A stretch of 64,000 bases of DNA from positions 19,666,213-19,730,212 of the forward strand of contig CM067089.1 in NCBI GenBank assembly GCA_034008185.1, written 5' to 3'. Source of the stretch: Gorsachius magnificus. Taxonomy: Eukaryota; Chordata; Aves; Pelecaniformes; Ardeidae. The notes under the pieces were generated by a model, which had not been told where the DNA came from, ran no database searches, and was given only the letters and a program-made list of their open reading frames with translations. Made by a program: the position numbers and the translations under genes. This document shows, piece after piece, positions 1 through 13,203 of this stretch; position 1 is the stretch's first letter; each line of letters starts with the position of its first letter.

Positions 1-2785
1 CCCTAGCTTTTTGTTATCTGGCTTAACTAAAAGTAACAGATGTGCAGATGGAAAAATATGAATAGATTTCTAGAAGCAGAAACTTAATTTTGACATGTGT
101 TTCTTATGTTCTAGACATCTGTACCACTGTGGCTACATAAAGTGATTGCATGTAAAGAACAAAATATGGCTTATCTACATGTCTGCGGTTAGAGTGCATT
201 TACAGTCATGCTCTGCATATTTTAATGTGGATGTGTAAATGCTGCTACAAATGTAGAGCTTTGGCAGGTTAGAGGCCACTGAGGTGACCTTCTGTCAAAC
301 GCTACCAGATCTAAAACTGCAACACACCTGTGAGTCATCAGAATGACTTTTTAGATGCTGGTCACGTTCAGTGCCCCACTGTTTTGCTGAATTGGGCTGC
401 ATTTTGGCTTATGATAAACTTTGTGACTCATGGGCCAGATCCTGGAAGTGTTTTAGCTATGTGACCACTGGCAGTCCTCTAGCACTGTGTTCTTCCAAAC
501 ATTTTTCTGTTGCTGTGGCACATGCTGTTTGCTTTATTTACATTCAGATGGGCTTTCTGTTAAACATTTTCTTTTTCTTTTCCTCCTCACTTCAACAGAA
601 TGCAGCAGGGTTGACTGCTGGTATAGGGAAAGGTGCCAAAGGAGCCAGTGCCCAGCTTGGATCACAGAGCTTCCCTCCAAGCTGATGAGTCACGTAGTGT
701 CTCTAAGGATGTAGATCCAAATGGCAGATTAGATCCCTACCCAGGTTCAAGCTCCAAAAACTGTTTGGAATCCAAAGTTATACTGGGAACAAGCTGGTTC
801 ACTGGTGTCATCTAACTGGTCATCTTCAGGGCAGAGACAGGCCACAAAATAATTACATCTGTAGGGTCTGAGTTGTGTGACCAATCACCAACAATGTTGG
901 CAAACGCCTGACATGAAAGGAATGCCACCAGCAGTGGATGGCATGCAGTACACAGGGATATGTGAGATTTAGGGTGCATGATGCCTGTTTCCCAGTAGGC
1001 ACCTTCTTTATTCTGTTCATCTAGATCATTGCATGTGCTTTCATAATCCATTTAGAATATATTTATGTACAAAGCGATGCCTTTGGGTTAGGGATAGAAG
1101 CACTTATTTACCTTGCTTAGTTCAACGCGTTTAGTATTATCGATATCCAATTATCTAATTTAGATTAAGATTTTATTTTAGCAATAAGGTATTTTAAAAA
1201 GTTTCCTCTTGTACTGAGCATTGTTCTCTCTGCAGTTCCTGTCTACAGACATCCTGAAACCTGCTTTGAATGACAGCGCCTGGATTTGTGTGTTTAGGGA
1301 AGGGGTTCTTTCCTAGGAGGTTGACCATTTGATACTGATCTTCAAGAGAAAACTTTAATTTTGAATCTAAAGATATTTCTATTTATTCCATTTGTTCTTC
1401 TGTCCCACTTATCATTATTGTTTATAACTACTGTCACAGCACTGTTGCCAGCAGAGTACTGATACATGGTGCAGCACGGTGTCTTGGCTACCCCGTGGGA
1501 ATAGCAGCTGAGGAAGGGCATGTCAGGAGTAACATCTTAAAAGAACGAGTTGGCACCTTTTTTGACTGCCGGCAGTGTCCCAGCAGCAGAGAAGGAGTTG
1601 ATTAATTCTGATGTTTCAGAAAGTCATTGCAATGATTCAGAAAGAGCTGCAGTCACAAAGACCATAAGACTTATGTTGAAATTAAATTTTAAAGAATAAT
1701 TCCAGGAAAGAACTGACTTTAGATAGTCACAATTACACTAATTTTTCTGGTAATGGTCTGGCTGTATTTTATAAATAAATGTTGAGAAAATGGGCAAAGT
1801 GGCAAAGCTGTTCCAGCAAGGGGCAGGGGTTAAAGGACTCTGGTTAGCACAAAACGTTAACATCTTGTTCTTGTTGTAATTTTGAAGTCGTAACTCCTAA
1901 CATTTCCAGTGATTCAGTGATGCCATAAAAGCTAATAAATGCATTTAAGACCTGATACAATAATAGAAAAAGTCATCCATTTATAGAAATAAACTGCATA
2001 TTTGTGGCCTTGTTACAATAAGTATGAGGTGGGAAAGACAGAATTCCTCAGCAGACCCTTAGCATGACAGCAGAATAAAGGAAACAGATGCACAGAGCTC
2101 TTTTTGATCATGTATCTAAACTAGGTGAATACAGACTTCATCCTGATGAAAGCAACACTTCCTCTGGAAATGAAATCCATGGCATTGTAATACCCAACGA
2201 TTTCGTACAGAGCCCGACTCCATGGGGCTTCTCACAGAGCAATATTTAGAGGGTATGTGAAAAAGAGCCAGAATTGGCCAAGGTCTGGTTGTGACAGCAA
2301 ACTTGGTCATGTGTAAAATACCTTCACACTTGCAAAAGGTGCCTGGTTAGGGGCCAAGGAAATTCATCTCAGCCATTATATTTTTGCCAACTCTTTGTGG
2401 AACTAAAGCACTAACTACATCAATTCTGCTTGCTTTGCTGAGGTGCTAGTGAACACAGGAGATTTAGAAGCATTAGACTGAAATTTTTTAAGCATAAGAT
2501 TTTCAAAAAGAATCCTGGATTCAACATTATATACCCCCAAGCATACATACTGCCACGTGAGAGAGAGTCAGAGTCCCGGCTTGTTTAATTCCAGATTGCA
2601 ATGTACACAGAAATGCATGCATTTAAAAATACGTTCCTACTTTGGGGACTATTTAGCAAGTTTCAAAGTTAGATAAGGGACATTCAAGGGTAACTGAATT
2701 AGCATGGTTAATTGTGCTAACGTGATCATGCAGTAAAGCAGAAAGAAATGTTCTTTTCATTTTTGTGTGCTTGTCGTCATGTGGA
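1..2785. other. Intergenic DNA, no gene recognised
   Basis: AT-rich single-copy-looking sequence. The short frames here show no recognisable domain. CH25H and LIPA, the neighbours of FAS on this side in human, are not seen. Confidence 0.6.
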
Positions 2786-3160
2786 AGATGTGGCCTTCAA
2801 CGAAAGGCTGAACAAACTGGTGCTGCGTAGCTTAAAGGAGCAAAAAAGATGAGGTGGGAAGCACGATAAAGATGTTCAAATATGTAAAAGGCTGTTGTAA
2901 AAAAGAAGGAAACAATCTCCTCTCCATGTCATAGTGGGCATGGCGAGATGTAGAGGCCTCAAAACACACCAAGGGTTCATTCTGATATTAAGACAAACTT
3001 TTTAAGAGTAGAGATTGTGAAACATCAGTGTGAATTACCTAGCGAGTTTTGGAGTCTCCATCTCCGAGATAGGATAAAAACATTTTAGTTAATCCTGCCT
3101 CAGGGCACAGGACTGGAGTAAATGACCTTTTAAAGTCCCTTCTAGTCTTAGAGTCTCAGA
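2786..3160 (+). repeat. Old CR1 LINE fragment
   Basis: Diverged CR1 3' region: 'gaaaggctgaacaaactgg' corresponds to the CR1 segment coding the region around EDRLRELGL, and it ends with 'aaatgaccttttaaagtccc', the CR1 3' UTR signature. Many indels; noncoding. Confidence 0.7.
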
Positions 3161-6100
3161 AAGCAACCAGTAGCTTTTAAAGCAGAAGGACTGTGTGCAT
3201 CTGGTTTTAAGGTGGCTGGAATTTCCAACCCTTTCTTTTTAAATAGAAACTCCCTCTGGAGTCCATTGTTCAACAGGAAAAATTCTTGGGTTTCACCTTA
3301 GCTAGGCGACCTAATTTCCTGCCTGATATCATAAACAGTACTGTATCCTCAAAGAAGAAAGTCCCAGACACCTTATTAGGAAAAAAAAGAACAAAACCAA
3401 AAAAAGAAATCCCAAAGAACAGTTCAATGTGACAAAGTAAAAAACTTTATAGCGTAACACTGCCTTCACAGCATGCTCCTTGCTCTTGCTGCCTGCTGCA
3501 ATCTAACCCAAATTAGTCCCACAGAAGAATTTAGGTACCTAATGTCTCAGTAGACACCGGTGTCTGCAAGTGAGTTCTCAGTGCTGAGCTGCTGATCCCC
3601 TGTGCAATAGTTGGGCTCACAAATGGGACAATTCCTTGGCTGCCTTTCCTGTGGCATGCGGTCCACTAGATAACTTATGTGAATAACCTCATCATTCAGG
3701 CATCCCCTGGAACAGAGAGACTCAATTTTAAACTTACACAGCAATGAATTGACAACTGAGTGTGTCGTTATTGAACAGCTTCAACAAGAGTGATCAAGAA
3801 AGAGATGTCCTCAGATAGCCCAGGCGTATGCTTCTGGGAGGTGGTAGACTTGCATGCAATTTTCTGCTTCAGAGAAGGGGATTCCAGCCAGGTTCTGCCA
3901 CATCTCGTGTGAATGTTAACAACTACTGCGCCAGTTAGGATGGAGTTAGAGTGGAAGAAGAACATCTGATTTGCATTTCTGTGTTTGATAGTGTGGCAAG
4001 ACACCAAGGAGATAGGCATCATCCCATTTTAAGTCATGCCTTTAGCTCCAAGAAGGCTGTTCTAGTGTTTTTAGATTTAAAAACTCTGCTTTGCTTTTTG
4101 GTTTTGTCATGGACTCCCCTATTGAATTATCTATACTAAGGTTGTCTGTAAGCCTGCCCGGATTTGATAAGCAGTGAGTATAAGCTGATGACTGATTAGA
4201 TCCTCAGGTGGGATGCTGCCTAGAAAAGAAAAACTCTTCTTGCTTTCTAGTGATAATAGTTTGCTTCTTTGATCCCAACTGCTAACTTGAATCCAAGTAG
4301 AGCAGGATTTCACTTGAAGTCCTATTTTGAACTACTTACAGCTTCTAATGCTTTTTTTTCTTTGCTGGATTTTTCTGGACCTGGTTGCTGTCCAAACATA
4401 ATGTATTGATTTAATTTGATCAACAATATTTTCAGTAACATTTGGAAGAACCATTTCCTCCATTTAAGTAAAAAATGAATACATGGCTCTCTTCCTTTGG
4501 AATAGGTCCACAGCTGAGAGAAGAAAGTAGGAAAACAGTACTTCTTTCTGAGAAATGCTTTTACACGTTCTGCTGGTAGTTGGTTTGGAGTTGGATGAGT
4601 TAGGGGATGTTGAAAACTGCTTTTCCTGGAGGATCTATGCATTTTTATTGTGATGTATGTAGGAATGCCTTTGGAGGAGGAAGCTGGTCTCTGAAACAGT
4701 TTGACTCCAGCCCTTACACAGAGAAGAGCTTTCATCTTGTGTCCAGCCCCCAAATTCCAGCTCATGAATTTACTCAATCTGTTTTCATTTACAGATAAAA
4801 AGAGAGCCTGAAAAGCTGCACTGACAGCAGGTTAATAGAATCTTGCAGTTGTAAAGGCAAGCAACGATGAGAGGACAAATAACCCCATGAATTTTCTGCG
4901 CATCTCCATGGCTCTCCCCTGCAGTGTGTATATATGGAGCACCAGGTAAATGTACTTCTGTCCTGCAGTCCATAGGCACTGAGCCCTGCAGCAGGGCCAC
5001 AGCTCAGGAATCCTTGGAAGCACCTATTAGTGTAACAGTTCAACAGACCGCTTAACCCGGGCTCCCTAAAGGCTGCCGAGGACCACCTGCCCATGTAACC
5101 TATTATTATTTAAGTTGCACTGAGTAATATTGCTCATTACTTTCCTTATGACATCTTTACGGGCTGCTCTTTGGAAGCTCATTACACCCGTGTGCCTGAT
5201 GTCAGGGAAAGGCTTCTGAGTGCTGTAGGGAGATCTGAATAAAGCTCCTACAATAATATTCTTTCTCCAGAAAGACATCTCAGTAATGGAGCTGTGTACC
5301 TTGCACAGCTGGTTGCTGATTCGCTGTTTGCTAAAGATACATGAATAGAGGTAGCAAAAAGCATAACACATGGAGTACTTTGCAAGCTCTGATGTCTCAT
5401 GGTACAGGCTTATATATTTTCAAGCACTCATAGTCATTCCAGTTTTTCTGATGGAAACAACAGCCATAGAATTTGTAAGATTAAAAAAAAAAAAATCTTG
5501 GCAGCAAGCTTCCCGAGATGGTTATTCCCAACATTTCTATAGCTAGAACAGAAGTCAAAACTGCATTTAATGTACTGTCATTTCAAATGATAGGCTAACT
5601 TACAAGTGTGGAAGAGAAAGAAGACAAGACCATTTACAATAGCATGTTGTAGCAATTAAGGCTATTATTCATAAGCCAGTTCCCCCACAAAGCCTCTAAG
5701 CTGTACCACCCACCCCTTCTCCTCCCCCATCTTCACCAGTTGCTTTTTCACTTGATTATGGTGATGCAAAGGCTGCCCTTCGGAGGGCCAAATTTCAGGA
5801 CAGCCATCCTGTCATTCCTAGACTTTCTCAGCCACTGCTAATGCCCACATTTGACTGGTATCTTGGCCGTTGCATGAGTAACGATCAAGTGAATGTCTAA
5901 CTCCCAACTATTTTATTTTATATGTGAACATTTATTAAGACTTTACTGCAATGCACATTCATGTTGCCACAGATAATGTTGCCTGTACTTCAGTAACGGT
6001 GCCAATTCCAGATTTCGGAGTGTTCAGTTTGCAGCCTGAATGTTTTGTTATGACACAGTTGTTTCCCATGTGGTATTAAACTTAACACTGGTGATGCCAA

Positions 6101-6329
6101 GTCATCGGCTGTGCTGCAGCAGAGTTTGGCATTGCAGCGTGGGAATTCCTTGAGCTGCTTAATCTTAGGGCTAGTTGGAGGGAGTCAGGCTGCGCCCATC
6201 CTCAGATCCGAGGAGCGTTACAAAAGCTGTCACGCAACATTTTATGACATCGTAGGTGTCATTTTAAGCCTTGTGGAATGTGACTTGAGCGATCGGATGT
6301 AAAAATTGGAGTTGGAACTGGCTGAGCCC
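3161..6329. other. Intergenic DNA, no gene recognised
   Basis: No recognisable coding or repeat sequence other than short A-rich runs (near 3,380-3,410 and 5,480-5,495). The longest frame, about 150 codons on the minus strand near 4,322-4,777, has no recognisable domain and no splice context. Confidence 0.55.
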
Positions 6330-6720
6330 GATGGCAGGCTCGGCTCAGGAGGCCAGGGCTTGGTGCCGGTGGCGCAGCCAGGCTGCCGCTGGTTTCGGGT
6401 GCGAGCGCGTTTAGCAAACGCCCGTTCCGCCCAGCCGCTCGCGGCGGGGGCGCGGGGTGGCACTGCGCGGACACAGGCTGCCGGGCCGGCGGGGGCGCGG
6501 GGTGGCACTGCGCGGACACAGGCTGCCGGGGGCCGGCGGGGGGGACGGGGTGGCACTGCGCGGACACAGGCTGCCGGGGGCCGGCGGGGGGGACGGGGTG
6601 GCACTGCGCGGACACGGCTGCCACCTGCCGAGCAGCGGCGGCGAGAGGCGGTCGGTGCGCGATTCCTGCGGAGAGTGCGGCAGGCTCTGGCTGTTACCTC
6701 CCTTCTCCCACCCAAAACAG
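6330..6720. promoter_or_regulatory. Isolated CpG-rich patch
   Basis: GC- and CpG-dense sequence in otherwise AT-rich intergenic DNA, partly made of the tandem repeat at 6,440-6,620. It might be the promoter of an unrecognised noncoding transcript or only a GC-rich minisatellite. No TATA box or exon was recognised. Confidence 0.45.
6440..6620. repeat. GC-rich tandem repeat, four units of 45-48 bp
   Basis: The core GGTGGCACTGCGCGGACAC recurs at 6456, 6501, 6549 and 6597, a spacing of 45, 48 and 48 bases. It sits in an isolated GC- and CpG-rich patch of about 6,330-6,720. Because the periods are multiples of three, artificial long frames appear on both strands; I do not regard them as genes. 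Confidence 0.92.
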
Positions 6721-7154
6721 CCCCCGCCACCCCCCAGGGTGGTTGTTTAAAGTTTAAACAAACTTAAAAGAATTTAAATCTGAAGAGAGAGATTGAGAGG
6801 CTCAAAAATACTGAATTATTTAGTGACCATTATTCATTCTTGGATAAATGAGGGGGCACTGTCTGGTATAAACTTCATTGTGCCCCTGTACTCCAAAGTG
6901 CAGGAATAGGTGTTGTCCTCATGTCTTAGAGACAGACCTTGAACCCCCAGACCCTTTGAGTTCAGCACAGATCATGGCTGTCCTTCCCCATGATCTGCAG
7001 TGACAACTGTGGTCCTCACCCAGAAGAGTGGAGGTGCCAGGGCACAACCAGCCCCATCAGGGATGGAGGCTGGCTTGCCCGAGGCCTGACTATGCATCAG
7101 AGCAAGCTGAGGAGTGTCGTGAAATGTTCCCTGCAGGTTCAGCTATCCCAGTGT

Positions 7155-7703
7155 TGTGGTTTAACCCCAGCTGGCAGCTCAGCACCACCCAGCTGCTCAC
7201 TCACTCCCCCTTGGTCGGATGGGGGAGAGAATCAGAAGAGTAAAAGTGAGAAAATTCATGGGTTGAGGTAAGGACAGGTTAATAGGGAAAGCAAAAGCCA
7301 AGCACGCAAGCAAAGCAAGGAATTCACTCATGCTTCCTGTGGGCAGGCAGGTGCTCAGCCATCCCCAAGAAAGCAGGGCTCCATCACGTGTAATGGTGAC
7401 TTGGGAAGACAAATGCCATCGCTCCAAACATGCCCCCCTTCCTTCTTCCTCCCCCAGCTTTACATGCTGAGCATGTCGTCACATGGTGTGGGATATCCCT
7501 TGGGTCAGCTGTCCTGGCTGTGCCCCCCCTCCCAGCTCTGGCAGAGCAGAGGAAGCTGAAAAGTCTTTGACTAGTCTGAGTGCTAGTTAGCAACAATTAA
7601 ACATCAGTGTGTTATCAACACTCTTCTCATACTAAATCCAAAACACAGCGCTGTGCCAGCTACTAGGAAGAAAATTAACTCTGTCCCAGCTGAAACCAGG
7701 ACA
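7155..7703 (+). mobile_element. Avian solo LTR, about 0.55 kb
   Basis: It begins TGTGGTTTAACCCCAGCTGG and ends AAACCAGGACA, the terminal sequences I recognise for an LTR family common in birds. Internally it has 'gatgggggagagaatcag', 'ttcatgggttgaggtaagg' and 'caattaaacatcag', the last containing a possible ATTAAA poly(A) signal. No clear target-site duplication is visible and no retroviral genes adjoin. Confidence 0.8.
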
Positions 7704-9651
7704 CTCAGAGGTATGTCTGGAGCGGGATCTTCATATAGTATGAATGAAGGATCTGGAGAATAACCAAGAAAGAGAATGCAAATCTTCAGATACCGATAAT
7801 CTGGAACATGTATCGATCCCATTAGTGACTGTAGGATAAATATGCAGGAAATGAAACTGGGTACTTCTGCCTCATCATTTCTTGTTTGTATCCCGACGAC
7901 ACACCTACAAGTATATCCCTCCCTGTGGACAGCCAGCCGTATGGACACCACTGTGGGAAGATGAATGGGAGGCAGGGTCAGCAGCCTTGGAGTGCTGCAC
8001 ACCCCTGGGGCGCGGGGGGCTGACTGATGTCCCTCCAAGGACTGCACCCTTGGCTCGCTCCTGCCGTTGCTTTCCATCACTAACTCCTCCCCTGCGTTTG
8101 TTCAGGACCCTCTTTTCAGCATCCCTGTGATCACAGACGGTTTTTTGCTGATTCCCTGCTAGGTTGTTTGCTCTGAAAATAGCACTTTGTCACAGTTGCT
8201 GGTTTACTGGGGGCGCGAGAGACCTCTGTGTAAAGCTTTGGGAAAGGGCTCTCCAGCACTCTGTCTGCCTTAAAAGTCTTGCTTTCAGTTTGGTGAGGAA
8301 CTGGAACTAAAACCACTGCAAAGCTATCCAGAAAACACTGACTGTACGTTAAGTTTTGTGATTGTTCCCACATTCCTCATAATTCTCAATCACAGCTTCG
8401 TACTAGAGGCCAGATACACATGGTGGGCATTTTTCCTCTTGCTAGCAGTGGGATGGCAAGAATGCTAGCTTCCCTTTCAAGTCCAAATGAAAGTATTGAC
8501 AAACAGTAAAAGAGGAATGTGAGTTTTGAAGTTGTATCTTCCCTCAAAGCAAGAAAATTGTCTAACTCCAAGGCTTTTCCCAATACAGTTTTATTCTTCT
8601 CACAAATTTGTTTGTATTGTTTCCCTTTCCTCTCCTCCATACAGGAAACAAGCCTACGGCTCTCTCCCACTTTAACATGCTTCTCACGCTATCTGGGCAG
8701 AAATATTTCAGACTCTGTACTCAGCACTTCATTTCTCAGCCATGTCTTTTCAAGAAGTGGCAGCCTACAGGATAACGTCAAAAATAATTTATTTCATATC
8801 ATAGCAATCCTGTATACTGGAGCTGTCTTGAACCTCTCCTGCTTTCTCCGGGTGCCATGCTGGAGGCTGGAGCGGTGATCTTGTTTCTGTCTTCTCGCAG
8901 GTCTTCGGTTGGCTTGCAGGGCAGCCAGAGCTATTGCACGGTTTGCAGCACGGGTGAGCCCATGGGGTGGGTGTGTGCAGCAAAACAGCCCACGGAATTT
9001 CTGCACAGACCCCTCGCTCGTGTGGTCACTCTTGACTTGCAGGGGACTGAAGTAAGGTCATCCTTCTGGCCTTGTATTTCTACATTCCTGTTCTTCTGTT
9101 GTTGTTATTTCTAAGTAACAGGTGTTCTGGTTTTACTATTTAAACAACAAATGCAAGTGTTTTGCCAAGTTTTGGCTTCCTGAAGAGGGAGCTTCCCCTT
9201 TGTAATCTGCTTCAAAATGTGTCAAGTCACTCTTCTCTGGGCAAGTTTCTGTTTCAGTTTCTGCTTACTTTTCTGATACTGGATTTCCACAAAACAGGAG
9301 AGTTTTGGTTTTCTGGTTTTCAGTCATTTCTGTTGCTTTCATTTCTTCTTTTTTCTCCCCCCCCCCCCGCAACCCCCCCCCAACTGAGAAAAGAGTTATT
9401 TTACACTGTTCATGACACAGCCTTGTTGTTTGGGAGAAAGAGGCTGGACACGGCAAATGTGCAAAGTGCAGAGCAAAGACTAAAGATACCAGAACTATAT
9501 TTCAGCAAGCAGCTACGGCAGTGGCAGTCGTATTGCTTATCAGCACAAGAGTCTGCATGGACTTTTGTTGTGCATGAGTGTCATTACACAGTTTTATTTA
9601 GTAGCAGTTCAGAATTTTTTTGCACCTTTACAGCAAATCAGAGGATTTGAT
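7704..9651. other. Intergenic DNA, no gene recognised
   Basis: Between the two LTRs. It contains a C-rich run around 9,357-9,381 and otherwise nothing I recognise. Confidence 0.5.
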
Positions 9652-10753
9652 TGTGATATTTTAAGAACACTCAATCACCGGTCAATTAACAAAGTGATTC
9701 GACAAAATGAATCAAACCAACGACTTAGTTACAAATTTGAAGCTGGCAAGGTTTGCTCTATCGGTGCATGGAAGAAGCACACAAAGGAAATCAAGTTACA
9801 CTCGAGTCAGAATGATTCACAGAGAGGTCGTGGGTGCAGAGGATAAGGAGGACCCTCCCGTTGAGTCACGAGGTTCAGAGTAGACCCCATTGCTTTCTAA
9901 GCTCCATCTCAGAGGGGAGTCTAGGTGCAGCTAGGTCCAATCTTAGTCTCAGGCTCTGTCAATGGTTTATGTCTAAGGATAATATGTGTCTAGCAGCAGT
10001 CTAAGGTTTGTTCACAGTTTTAAGGTGGACCGTGAGATTTTTAGCAACACTTGATCATTGACTAATTTAACATTCCCAGAGTTAATAATTATATCACACA
10101 TTTACAGATTACTTAAATTGATTCACACATGCATACACTCACAAACATGACTATATCCATATTTTTCATATATATATATATGTAATGTGTATATATATAT
10201 AAAACCTGCTAAAAATTCCCCTCAAGTTCAGTGCAATACTCACATCGAATGTCTTGGCATTTCTCAACAGGTGAGGGTTGAGCCTCAAGGAGTGAAAGGT
10301 TTCAGCCCAGGCTCCACTGTTGGTCTTTGGTGGTGGACCTCCGATTTTAGCAAACTTTAGAGTCTGTGAACTCTGAGAGGCGTCCCACTTGGAGGGAGGC
10401 ACTGATTGCAGCCCGCTGCGGTCCAGGAGAGCTCAGAGGGCCTCACTGTGAACCACTGCTTTATAGGGCCATGAGATGATTGGCTTTAGTCATTTGTAAG
10501 CTGTCATCCTGGCCACTGTCCAGCTGGAGGTAGTACTGCTCCGCTTGGGTTGTGACCATGACACCACTCCGCTTGGTTTCGACCCAGGCAAGGCATGCTT
10601 TGAGGCTGTCAGGGGATAACTGGTGGCTCCTTGTTCTGTCCCCTGCCTTGACCAGTCAACCGGTGTTGCTGGTACGTGCAGAGCCTCTCCCACCTCAGCC
10701 ACGTAGGAGCTTCTGGTACAATTAAGGGGCGCTTAGCGGACCAACTCACTACA
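9652..10753 (-). mobile_element. Probable LTR in reverse orientation, about 1.1 kb
   Basis: Read on the minus strand it starts TGTAGTGAGTTGGTCC, has CCAAT at about 10,478 and CCTATAAAG near 10,462 in promoter spacing, and ends near AATATCACA. TG/CA ends and a U3-like core promoter fit a solo LTR. No target duplication was found, and a (TA)n stretch near 10,170-10,200 lies inside. I do not recognise the family, so boundaries and the call are tentative. Confidence 0.5.
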
Positions 10754-10816
10754 CACACGCCACAGTCCAGCAGGAGTTCCTGAGGTTGTAAAGTGGTTGA
10801 AGAGAGGCTGAGGACA

Positions 10817-10838
10817 TACCACCACCACCACCACCACT
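10817..10838. repeat. (ACC)n microsatellite
   Basis: About seven perfect ACC triplets in a row in intergenic DNA. Confidence 0.9.
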
Positions 10839-13197
10839 TTCCTTCTGAGAATGAAAGGTGAGAGCAGAAGGTGAAACAGTGCTAATATAACCTACTTGGT
10901 ACGGTTTTCCTGTGCAGCCCTCGTTTGAAAATGAGGCCAGAAGCAGGAGGCAATGGGAAGCTGGGTATGTCACCATGGGTCAGCAGAACCAAATCGCTTT
11001 CGGTCCCTGGTCCAGGTACTTTAAACTTGATGAGGTAGCTCTATGCCACGCTGCTGGCTGCAGTGTAGACACATACACGCTCCTCTGGAAAACCAGCTGC
11101 ACAATATAATCAATCCTCTTTTTTTATGCAGAGTGTTCCAGTTAAGAAAAAAAATTATGATATATGCTAACCACTAGAGTTAATGGCAGTCTGGGTTCAG
11201 CCTTGCAGATATCTCCTAAGGAGAATATGACTCATTGCTCCGGGATTTTTTTTTTTTTTTTTAACCATCCTCGTTATACTGAGGTTGGGAAATTCCGATG
11301 TGATGAAAGAAAAAATTCTCATTCTGTTTCACTGCTGCAAATTTATGAGGTTTGGTACCTCAATTTTAAGATCTGCCTAGTTCAGATTGGTCATACTGAC
11401 CCACTGAAGCCCTGAGAGGTGCACAACCTTAGTTTCTGGTGGCCAGATGCCTCACTCTCAGAGATAAAGGTAGAAGCCAAGAAAAGCCAAAGTTCAAGTC
11501 GGGTACCTGCCAACATACCTTTAAGCTACATTTATGCCTTCCTGGGTGGGACGTGGTACAGGGAGCAGCCTGTCTACCAGGGCTTGTGAGAGCATGGAGC
11601 ATTCCTTCCTTCCTGTCTTGGCTGTGCTTCTGCATCACTGTAACCCGGGAAAGCCAGCACAGCTTACAGCACTGCCGTGCTCTTTTCTGAAAGGCAGGCA
11701 TTTTATCCTCCTCTATATGTAGAGCCTGGCCACGATGAGCAAGACGCTGTTGCAGCATGTTGGACTGGTACACAGACAGCACAGACGCAAGTAATTTATA
11801 CCATGTTGTGCCTTAATCCGTCCATAGGTGCACAAGTCTGGTGCACAGCTGTTAAACCACCCAGCTACAGCAGACTGAAGGTTTTCCTTTGAAAAGCGGC
11901 ACAGTGTGGGCATTTTGGCAGTACAGTAGTGGCGAGTTGATTGACAAGACATTTAGAAAATGCAGAAAGGTTAGAGGCAAGAGGCTGCAAAAGGGGGTGG
12001 AAGGTTTTTGCGAGCGCTTAGCATCTGTGGCGCTTGAGACCTGGGGAAGAACTGTACAACCTCAACAGGGCCTGGGCTTGGCAACAGAACATGCTCTGTG
12101 TCCTTCAGACCTTCGATGGGTCAAGTCTGTGAAAGGCTTAACGTTTTTGAAGCTAATCTTAAGTCCTGCCTTTCCTTTCAGGCTCCTGCTTAAAGCCATG
12201 CACAGATTTCTAGCTGTTTTCAAGGGCCACACACTGCCCTCCCAGGCACCTCACTTCTAGCAAGGTGAGCTTTTGGAGCAACCCCACACTGCTGTGTGTG
12301 CCCGGTGCTGCCTGGGGGTTGATCGCCAGCACCTGACACCCTGCTGCCCCATCTGCCCTGCCCTTTCCACACCCCCAGGGCCGGGTGGCAGCAATCAGAC
12401 CCTACCCTAACCCACCGGCACAGCCTGGCTGGCAAGTGGGAGCAAGCCCAGGCAGGTTTCCTCACGTTTTGGCCGAGTCTTGACACTGGCTGGAGACTCT
12501 CTCTAGGGAACTGATGGCAGAGCCAAAGAAGACAATCATCCTGCTTACCATGTGACCTGGGAAAATCAAACCTTTCCAGTGAGGTCTCCTCTTCTGTTGA
12601 AAGACTTCATGAGACTTTGCATAAATGGGTGGGTGAGCAGGAAAGGCCTGGCTGCAAAGCAGCCACCACTACTCATTCTTGGAATTTAGGAGCTGAGCCC
12701 TCTGTGCGCTATGACAGAAGAAAGGTAAGGTGGGTTTTTTGTGATTTACTAATCAGAGTAAAAGCAAACTTAGAAGTGACATCTATAGGTCGCACTGTAA
12801 GAAGGAAAGACAGAAGTCATGAGCTATGTGGATTTTTTGTTTTTTAATGACAATTATGTTTTCATCATATCAGTTCCTGCATTAGAACAGCTAGTGTTGC
12901 ACACTTGCTTATGGAGGCTTCATAGCTTCTGCAGGTTGCCTTCCAGAAAGCATGATTCTGCTGCACTGCTGCAGCTCCTGCTTCTTTAAAGGGTTTTAAC
13001 ATTAGAAAAGGCTTGCAATTATTGCAGAGAACAAAGGAAATAACTATTATTACTTAGCACTGGGAGCTTTTGCATAGAAAACTTGCACATATATACACAC
13101 ATATAAATATACATACAAGTATACAAAAATCTGTATATGCACACACAGAGAGGTGCTTTTATACAAGGGAGAAATTCCACATAAAAACAGAGCAGAA
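10839..13197. other. Intergenic DNA downstream of FAS
   Basis: No gene recognised. It includes a T run near 11,246 and an ACATATA-rich stretch at about 13,085-13,140. Part may belong to a longer FAS 3' UTR. Confidence 0.5.
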
Positions 13198-13203
13198 TTT
13201 AAT
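13198..13203 (-). promoter_or_regulatory. FAS: Possible FAS poly(A) signal, ATTAAA
   Basis: ATTAAA on the minus strand lies about 475 bases after the FAS stop. I found no AATAAA on that strand nearer to the stop. 13,204-13,676 would then be 3' UTR, an AT-rich stretch without repeats I recognise. Another ATTAAA lies near 12,842-12,847, so the true end may be more distal. Confidence 0.35.

Noticed and set aside
4322..4777. A 151-codon minus-strand frame as a gene
   Set aside because: No recognisable domain, no start or splice context, ordinary composition; likely chance.
6242..6767. Long overlapping frames on both strands (120-160 codons)
   Set aside because: They arise from the GC-rich tandem repeat, whose period is a multiple of three; the peptides are low-complexity Ala/Gly/Arg/Pro without any domain.
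7145..7713. Target-site duplication for the LTR at 7,155-7,703
   Set aside because: Flanks AGTGT and CTCAG do not match, so no duplication is claimed.
10817..10838. Short spaced repeat as CRISPR-like
   Set aside because: It is a plain (ACC)n microsatellite in a vertebrate genome.
1..13000. CH25H or LIPA, the next genes in the human order
   Set aside because: No single-exon hydroxylase of about 270 codons and no lipase exon was seen on either strand; they would lie left of the window if conserved.
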